This document shows positions 59,246 to 64,000 of a stretch of 64,000 nt of DNA, piece by piece. A program made the position numbers and the translations under genes. The stretch is from Clostridiales bacterium (GTDB lineage: Bacteria; Bacillota; Clostridia; Oscillospirales; Oscillospiraceae): the NCBI GenBank assembly GCA_004555655.1, contig SFHJ01000009.1, forward strand, positions 1 through 64,000, read 5' to 3'. Each line of letters begins with the position of its first letter. The stretch's first letter is position 1. The notes under the pieces were generated by a model. That model had not been told where the DNA came from and did not search any database. It was given only the letters and a program-made list of their open reading frames with translations.

Positions 59246-61168
59246 TCAGCGCTGCCTGCTGCTGCGTGAAGCGGGCCTTGCGCCGGCGCGCGCGGGCTTT
59301 TTGCCATGCGGCCGCGGCTTTGGCTGCGGTTTTTGCTGCGGGCGGGGCGCTTTTTCCTGCGGTGCGCCCTCGCCCCTGTGCGGGCGGATGAGGCATTTGG
59401 GGCCGAAGCCGATCAAATCCTCGCGCCCGGCTTTTTCCAGCGCCTCGTGCACCAGCTTGTAGTTTTTCGGGTCCTTATACTGGATGAGCGCGCGCTGCAT
59501 CGCCTTTTCATGCGGATTTTTGGGCACATAGACCGGCTCCATCGTTCTGGGGTCGAGCCCCGTGTAATACATGACGGTAGACAGCGTCGACGGCGTGGGA
59601 TAAAAGTCCTGCACCTGCTCGGGCTGGTGGCCGGTGTCGCGCAGGTATTCTGCCAGCGCCACGGCCTCGCGCATTGTGCAGCCCGGGTGCGAGGACATGA
59701 GATACGGCACGACGTACTGCTTCAACCCCTCGCGGCGGTTGAGCGCGTTGTATTTCTCCAGAAAGCGCAGGTATACGCTGTGCGCGGGCTTGCCCATTTT
59801 ACGCAGCACCGCGTCTGACACATGCTCGGGCGCGACCTTGAGCTGGCCCGAGACGTGATAGCGCACAAGCTCCTTGAAGAACACATCCGAGGGGTCGGCC
59901 AGCAGGTAGTCAAAGCGGATGCCGCTGCGGATGAAGACCTTTTTGACGTTCGGCAGCTTTCTGAGCTTGCGCAGAAGCGAAAGATAGTCCGAGTGGTCGG
60001 CAATCATGTTTTTGCACGGTGTGGGGAACAGGCACTGACGGTTTTGACACGCGCCCTTTGTGAGCTGCTTTTTGCATGCCGGCTGGCGGAAGTTGGCGGT
60101 CGGGCCGCCCACGTCGTGGATGTAGCCCTTGAAATCCTTCTCGCGCGTCATCTCCTGCGCTTCGCGCAGAATCGACTCGTGCGAGCGGGTCTGGATGATC
60201 CTGCCCTGATGGAACGTGAGCGCACAGAAGCTGCATGCGCCGAAGCAGCCGCGGCACGACGTGAGCGAGAATTTGATCTCGGAGATGGCCGGCACGCCGC
60301 CGAGCTTTTCATACGACGGATGATACGTCCGGCAGTAGGGAAGGCCGTAAATCTCGTCCATTTCCGCCTGCGAAAGGGGGCTTTGCGGCGGGTTCTGCAC
60401 GACGAATTCACGTTCGCCGTACGGCTCGACGAGCTGTTTGGCAGTAAAAGGGTCGGTGTTCCGGTACTGCGTGTAGAAGCTGCGGGCATAGGCGGCCTTG
60501 TCGGCGCAGAGGCTTTCATAGGACGGCAGGCGGATGCTGTCCGGCAAAAAGTTCTCCGTGCGCGTCTTGTACACCGTGCCGTCGATATGGGTGATATCGC
60601 GCACGTCCATGCCGTCGCTCAGCGCGTTTGCCGCCTGCACGATCGCGCGCTCGCCCATGCCGTAGATGAGAAGATCGGCCTGCGCATCGAGCAGAATCGA
60701 ACGCTTGAGCCTGTCCGACCAGTAGTCGTAGTGCGCGAGCCGCCGGAGGCTCGCCTCAATGCCGCCGATGAGGATGGGCGTTTTTTTGCAGCTGCGGCGG
60801 ATGAGGTTGCAATAGACCACCACCGCGTAGTCCGGGCGCCTGCCCATGACGCCGCCGGGCGTGTAGGCGTCGGTCTGGCGGTGCTTTTTCGACACCGCGT
60901 AGTGGTTCACCATCGAGTCCATGTTGCCGCCCATGACGAGAAAGCCGAGCCGCGGCTCACCGAGGGCCAGAACGGAGGCGGGGTCTTTCCAGTCGGGCTG
61001 GGAGATGATGCCGACCTTGTAGCCCGCGCGCTCAAGCACACGCGAGATGATGGCGTGGCCGAACGACGGATGGTCAACGTACGCGTCGCCAATGATATAG
61101 ACAAAATCGCACTGCGTCCAGCCGCGCGCTTGCATGTCGGCTTTGCTGATGGGTAAAAATTCTGGCAT
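59246..61168 (-). CDS. YgiQ-family radical SAM protein
   Basis: 640 aa UPF0313/YgiQ protein, function unknown. N-terminal domain with GDAYVDHPSFGHAIISR; radical SAM cluster in SCRGCFGACSFCAL (CxxxCxxC); C-terminal QDFYPTPSTLSTVMYYTGLD and a basic Pro/Lys/Arg-rich tail. ATG 61168 has GGGAGGTG upstream and begins MPEFLPISK as in the family; the longer frame to 61249 is not used. Confidence 0.9.
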   Translation of the reverse strand: MPEFLPISKADMQARGWTQCDFVYIIGDAYVDHPSFGHAIISRVLERAGYKVGIISQPDWKDPASVLALGEPRLGFLVMGGNMDSMVNHYAVSKKHRQTDAYTPGGVMGRRPDYAVVVYCNLIRRSCKKTPILIGGIEASLRRLAHYDYWSDRLKRSILLDAQADLLIYGMGERAIVQAANALSDGMDVRDITHIDGTVYKTRTENFLPDSIRLPSYESLCADKAAYARSFYTQYRNTDPFTAKQLVEPYGEREFVVQNPPQSPLSQAEMDEIYGLPYCRTYHPSYEKLGGVPAISEIKFSLTSCRGCFGACSFCALTFHQGRIIQTRSHESILREAQEMTREKDFKGYIHDVGGPTANFRQPACKKQLTKGACQNRQCLFPTPCKNMIADHSDYLSLLRKLRKLPNVKKVFIRSGIRFDYLLADPSDVFFKELVRYHVSGQLKVAPEHVSDAVLRKMGKPAHSVYLRFLEKYNALNRREGLKQYVVPYLMSSHPGCTMREAVALAEYLRDTGHQPEQVQDFYPTPSTLSTVMYYTGLDPRTMEPVYVPKNPHEKAMQRALIQYKDPKNYKLVHEALEKAGREDLIGFGPKCLIRPHRGEGAPQEKAPRPQQKPQPKPRPHGKKPARAGARPASRSSRQR

Positions 61169-61287
61169 TGGAACACCTCCCGAACGTAAGACCATGATAG
61201 CAGAAAGCCGCAGAAAGAGCAAGGAAAATGGCCGTGGGAGTTTTTGCAAATAACAAAGCCTGCCCCGCTGTGCGGGGCAGGCTTTGA

Positions 61288-62034
61288 TTACAGAACCTTT
61301 GCCAGAAAATCCTGCAGTCTCGGGCTTTGGGGATTTCCGAAGATCGCTTCGGGCGTGCCTTCCTCCACGAGCGTGCCGCCGTCCATAAAGAGTACCCGGT
61401 CGGCCACCTCGCGGGCAAAGCCCATCTCGTGCGTAACGACGACCATGGTCATGCCGCTTCCGGCAAGCTCCTTCATGACCTCCAGCACTTCTCCCACCAT
61501 CTCGGGGTCGAGCGCGGATGTCGGCTCGTCAAAGAGCATGACCTCGGGCTCCATCGCCAGCGCGCGGACGATGGCCACGCGCTGCTTCTGGCCGCCGGAG
61601 AGCTGGCTGGGATAGGCCTCGGCCCTGTCGGCAAGGCCCACGCGCGAAAGCAGCTCCATGGCCTTTTGTTCGGCCTCCTGCCTGGACTTTTTGAGCAGCT
61701 TCACCGGCGCGAGCGTCATGTTTTTCAGCAGCGTCATATGCGGAAACAGGTTAAAATGCTGAAACACCATGCCCATCTTCTGGCGGTGGAGGTTGATGTT
61801 GCAGTCGTTGCCCGTGATATCCGCGCCGTCAAATTTGATGCTGCCGCCGGTGGGCAGCTCGAGCAGATTCAGACAGCGCAGGAATGTCGATTTGCCGCTG
61901 CCGGACGGGCCGATGACGACGACGACCTCTCCGCGATGGATTTCTGCCGACATACCGTCGAGCGCGCGGATCTCATCCTTGCCCGTATAATGCTTCTGCA
62001 GATTGTGGACGCGGATTAAAACGTCAGTGGTCAC
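61288..62034 (-). CDS. Polar amino acid ABC transporter, ATPase
   Basis: 248 aa GlnQ-type ATPase. Walker A GPSGSGKSTFLRCLN, Q-loop VFQHFNLFPHM, signature LSGGQKQRVAIVRAL, Walker B VMLFDEPTSALDPE, H-loop VTHEMGFAREV. It overlaps the permease gene by 11 bases. Third gene of the operon. Confidence 0.95.
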   Translation of the reverse strand: MTTDVLIRVHNLQKHYTGKDEIRALDGMSAEIHRGEVVVVIGPSGSGKSTFLRCLNLLELPTGGSIKFDGADITGNDCNINLHRQKMGMVFQHFNLFPHMTLLKNMTLAPVKLLKKSRQEAEQKAMELLSRVGLADRAEAYPSQLSGGQKQRVAIVRALAMEPEVMLFDEPTSALDPEMVGEVLEVMKELAGSGMTMVVVTHEMGFAREVADRVLFMDGGTLVEEGTPEAIFGNPQSPRLQDFLAKVL

Positions 62035-62752
62035 TGCTGCGCAGCCTCCTTTCCAACTTGCCGACCAGCCACGAGAAGAACACGACCAGCAGCAGATAGA
62101 TTGCCGCTACGATGAACAGCGGCATGGCCTGCGAATATGTCTGCGAGCGGATGATTTCACCGCCCTTGGTAAGATCGTTGACCGCGACGTAGCAGGCGAC
62201 GGCTGTTTCCTTGATCAGAACGATGAACTCGTTGGCCAGCGCCGGCAGCACGCTTTTGAGCGCCTGCGGAATGACGATATAAAACATCGTGGCGACATAG
62301 CCGAAACCCAGCGAACGGCCGGCCTCGGTTTGACCGGGGTCGACCGACATGATGCCGCCGCGGATGATCTCAGCCACATATGCCCCGGAATTGATGCCGA
62401 ATGTCAGCATCGCCACCGGAACGCCGTCGCGTGCGTTGGAGAAGATGACGAAGAACATGATCATGATCTGAATCATGACTGGCGTGCCGCGGATGACGGT
62501 GAGATAGACGCGGCAGATGAAATCTCCGATCTGCAGCAGCACTTTTCCCACGCCTGGGCGCATTCGCTCGATCGTTTTGTCGTGCGTAGCGCGGATCACG
62601 GCGACGACCGAGCCAATGACAATACCCATCAGTACCGCGACGAGCGCGATCTTGAGCGTATTGCCCAGACCCCCTACGATATATTTCCAACGGTCCTTGG
62701 TGATGAAGCATTTGATAAACTCATCACGCATCTCCAACAGCCACTGGGCCAA
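62024..62752 (-). CDS. Polar amino acid ABC transporter, permease
   Basis: 242 aa, HisM/GlnP type. Several membrane helices; the segment VYLTVIRGTPVMIQIMIMFF and the ATPase-contact loop EAGRSLGFGYVATMFYIVIP are typical. Second gene of the operon, 101 bases after the binding protein gene. Confidence 0.94.
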   Translation of the reverse strand: MAQWLLEMRDEFIKCFITKDRWKYIVGGLGNTLKIALVAVLMGIVIGSVVAVIRATHDKTIERMRPGVGKVLLQIGDFICRVYLTVIRGTPVMIQIMIMFFVIFSNARDGVPVAMLTFGINSGAYVAEIIRGGIMSVDPGQTEAGRSLGFGYVATMFYIVIPQALKSVLPALANEFIVLIKETAVACYVAVNDLTKGGEIIRSQTYSQAMPLFIVAAIYLLLVVFFSWLVGKLERRLRSSDH

Positions 62753-62853
62753 TGTGATCCCTCATTTCTGTCTGTACTATCCGGCAGGGCGGATGACATT
62801 CCACAGCGGGGCGAGGAGGTCAGCCTCGTCCCGCGTGGAAAACCTGCGTTTCT

Positions 62854-63618
62854 TTATTCGTGGATGTATTTATCCAGAATGCTCTGCACGGTACCGTCAG
62901 CGATCAGTTCGTCCAGCGCACCGTTGATTTTATCCAGAAGTTCGGTGTTGTCCTTCGCGACGGCAATGGCGTAATCCTCGACAGCGTACTCGGCATCCAG
63001 AATGCTCAGACCTTCATTTGCCGCAACCAGGGCCTTGGCGGGTTCGTTATCCAGAATCACGCAGTCGACCTGGCCGTTTTTGAGCGCCTCAACGGCATCC
63101 GTCGTCTTGGCGAAGGACTTCACGGTGCCAAGACCTTCGTCCTCGATGTCCCACGTCGCGTACAAAAAGCCTGTGGTGCCGGTCTGCGTACCGACCACGG
63201 TATTTGCGCCGTCTGCGAACAAATCATCCACGCTTGTGATGGGGCCGCCGTCCTTGACGATGACGACCTGCACGCCCGTGGCGTAGGAGCTGGAGAAGCT
63301 GACCTCCTCGAGACGTTCGTCGGTGACGGTCATACCGGCCATGCCGATATCATATTTGCCGGTCTGCACGCCGGGGATGATGGAATCGAATGCGATATCT
63401 GTGACTTCCAGCGTCATGCCAAGCTTTTCGGCAATGGCTTCGGCGATCTCAACGTCGATGCCGATGAGCTTGTCCCCGTCGTAGTATTCATACGGCTGGA
63501 ACGTGCCCTCGGTTGCCATGCTCAGAACAGATGTTTCGGTGCTCTTGGCGGATGACGCGCAGGCGGCAAGGCTCACGGTGAGCAGCAGGCAGAGCGTCAA
63601 TGCAAGAAACTTTTTCAT
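62854..63618 (-). CDS. Polar amino acid ABC transporter, binding lipoprotein
   Basis: 254 aa. Signal peptide with lipobox Cys19 (SLAACASS), then the SBP_bac_3 fold: SMATEGTFQPYEYYDGDKLIG, GIDVEIAEAIAEKLG, IIPGVQTGKYDIGMAGMT, VGTQTGTTG. The amino acid carried is not determined. AAGGAGG lies before the ATG at 63618. Confidence 0.94.
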   Translation of the reverse strand: MKKFLALTLCLLLTVSLAACASSAKSTETSVLSMATEGTFQPYEYYDGDKLIGIDVEIAEAIAEKLGMTLEVTDIAFDSIIPGVQTGKYDIGMAGMTVTDERLEEVSFSSSYATGVQVVIVKDGGPITSVDDLFADGANTVVGTQTGTTGFLYATWDIEDEGLGTVKSFAKTTDAVEALKNGQVDCVILDNEPAKALVAANEGLSILDAEYAVEDYAIAVAKDNTELLDKINGALDELIADGTVQSILDKYIHE

Positions 63619-63656
63619 AATGGTCCCCTCCTTGGATCGAATGAATTATGTACATA

Positions 63657-63685
63657 AGTATACATATATGATGCATAAAAATCAA
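63657..63685 (-). promoter_or_regulatory. Promoter of the amino acid ABC operon
   Basis: On the minus strand TTGATT (63680-63685), 17 bases, TATACT (63657-63662). The rest of the 382-base stretch 63619-64000 holds only the hairpin at 63889; an open frame crossing it has no ribosome site and no known domain. Confidence 0.7.
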
Positions 63686-63880
63686 CCGGAAAGATGGGGG
63701 AAAGCTGCACAAGGTTTTTGGGGAATGCCGCGCGGAATCCGTCAAAATAGACGAACACGAGAAAAAATAGGAAAAAAAGAAAAAACGGATATGTGATTTC
63801 CGAAGGCACCGGATGAATAAATAACATGAATATTCATTCCAACATGGCGGCGGAACGCACCAGAGCCGCCCCCGGGCGCA

Positions 63881-63918
63881 GAAAAATACCCGCAGTATGC
63901 CCTGCGGCGTACTGCGGG
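63881..63918 (-). terminator. Probable terminator of a gene beyond the window
   Basis: CCCGCAGTA (63889-63897) pairs with TACTGCGGG (63910-63918), loop of 12; on the minus strand it is followed by TATTTTTC, so it would end a minus-strand gene lying right of 64000. Confidence 0.6.
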
Positions 63919-64000
63919 AAATCGGCAGAAATGCTTTTATATGGATGTGTACGAAGAGAGAAATTGCCGCGTGCGCTCGCACTGCGGGCGCTCAATCACC

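Noticed and set aside
63619..64000. T-box or amino-acid riboswitch before the amino acid ABC operon
   Set aside because: The predicted promoter lies only about 30 bases before the ribosome site, leaving no room for such a leader.

Overview
This 64 kb window looks like ordinary chromosome from a GC-rich, low-GC-lineage-derived Firmicute, most likely a gut Clostridia of the Oscillospiraceae type. The clues are strong Shine-Dalgarno sites, many intrinsic terminators, a glmS ribozyme, an rimP-nusA-ylxR-ylxQ-infB-rbfA-nrnA-truB-ribF operon, infC-rpmI-rplT with a non-AUG start, a YtvI-type permease, an UPF0735 ACT protein, and frequent GTG/TTG starts. The genus is inference; there is no 16S gene. 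No tRNA, rRNA, CRISPR array, prophage or transposase gene was seen.

Left part (1-9.7 kb): guanine deaminase is divergent from an orphan BMP-type lipoprotein. They are followed by a molybdate transporter (modA, modB, modC) that runs directly into a molybdenum-cofactor operon (moaA, moaC, MOSC protein, a MoeA-like protein with a Cys-rich tail, mogA). Next (9.7-24.5 kb) come housekeeping genes: 5-FTHF cyclo-ligase, a polysaccharide deacetylase, prfA-sua5-coaE-aminopeptidase, an M14 peptidase, glmS behind its ribozyme, an ECF-like sigma factor with a membrane partner, ribokinase and a PrsW protease.

At 23.1-27.8 kb a cysteine-desulfurase-like protein, a DUF3343 protein, a fused 2Fe-2S/molybdopterin hydroxylase and a four-cluster ferredoxin form what looks like part of a selenium-dependent molybdenum hydroxylase (xanthine dehydrogenase type) module. 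With guanine deaminase and the mod/moa genes, the window therefore carries much of a guanine to xanthine to urate route plus its metal supply. An inverted-repeat motif, TTGCCGAAAT, recurs beside both mod promoters and in the structured leader of the hydroxylase gene, and could be a shared regulatory signal.

Middle and right parts: lipoprotein and sugar nucleotidyltransferase, a 1-phosphofructokinase/RluA/YtvI group, an ACT-ADH-hom-lysC amino-acid operon, the infC operon, the nusA-infB operon on the minus strand, transporters, mutY, an OB-fold protein, a YgiQ radical SAM protein and a polar amino acid ABC transporter.

Three copies of a non-coding multi-hairpin repeat (window start, 16.8 kb, 42.5 kb) lie at 3' ends of genes; two are fully visible, sit between convergent genes, and are bracketed by near-identical terminator-like hairpins specific to each locus. 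A similar matched pair brackets a gene at 56.5-57.4 kb. These elements and the TTGCCGAAAT motif are the most interesting unexplained structures here.
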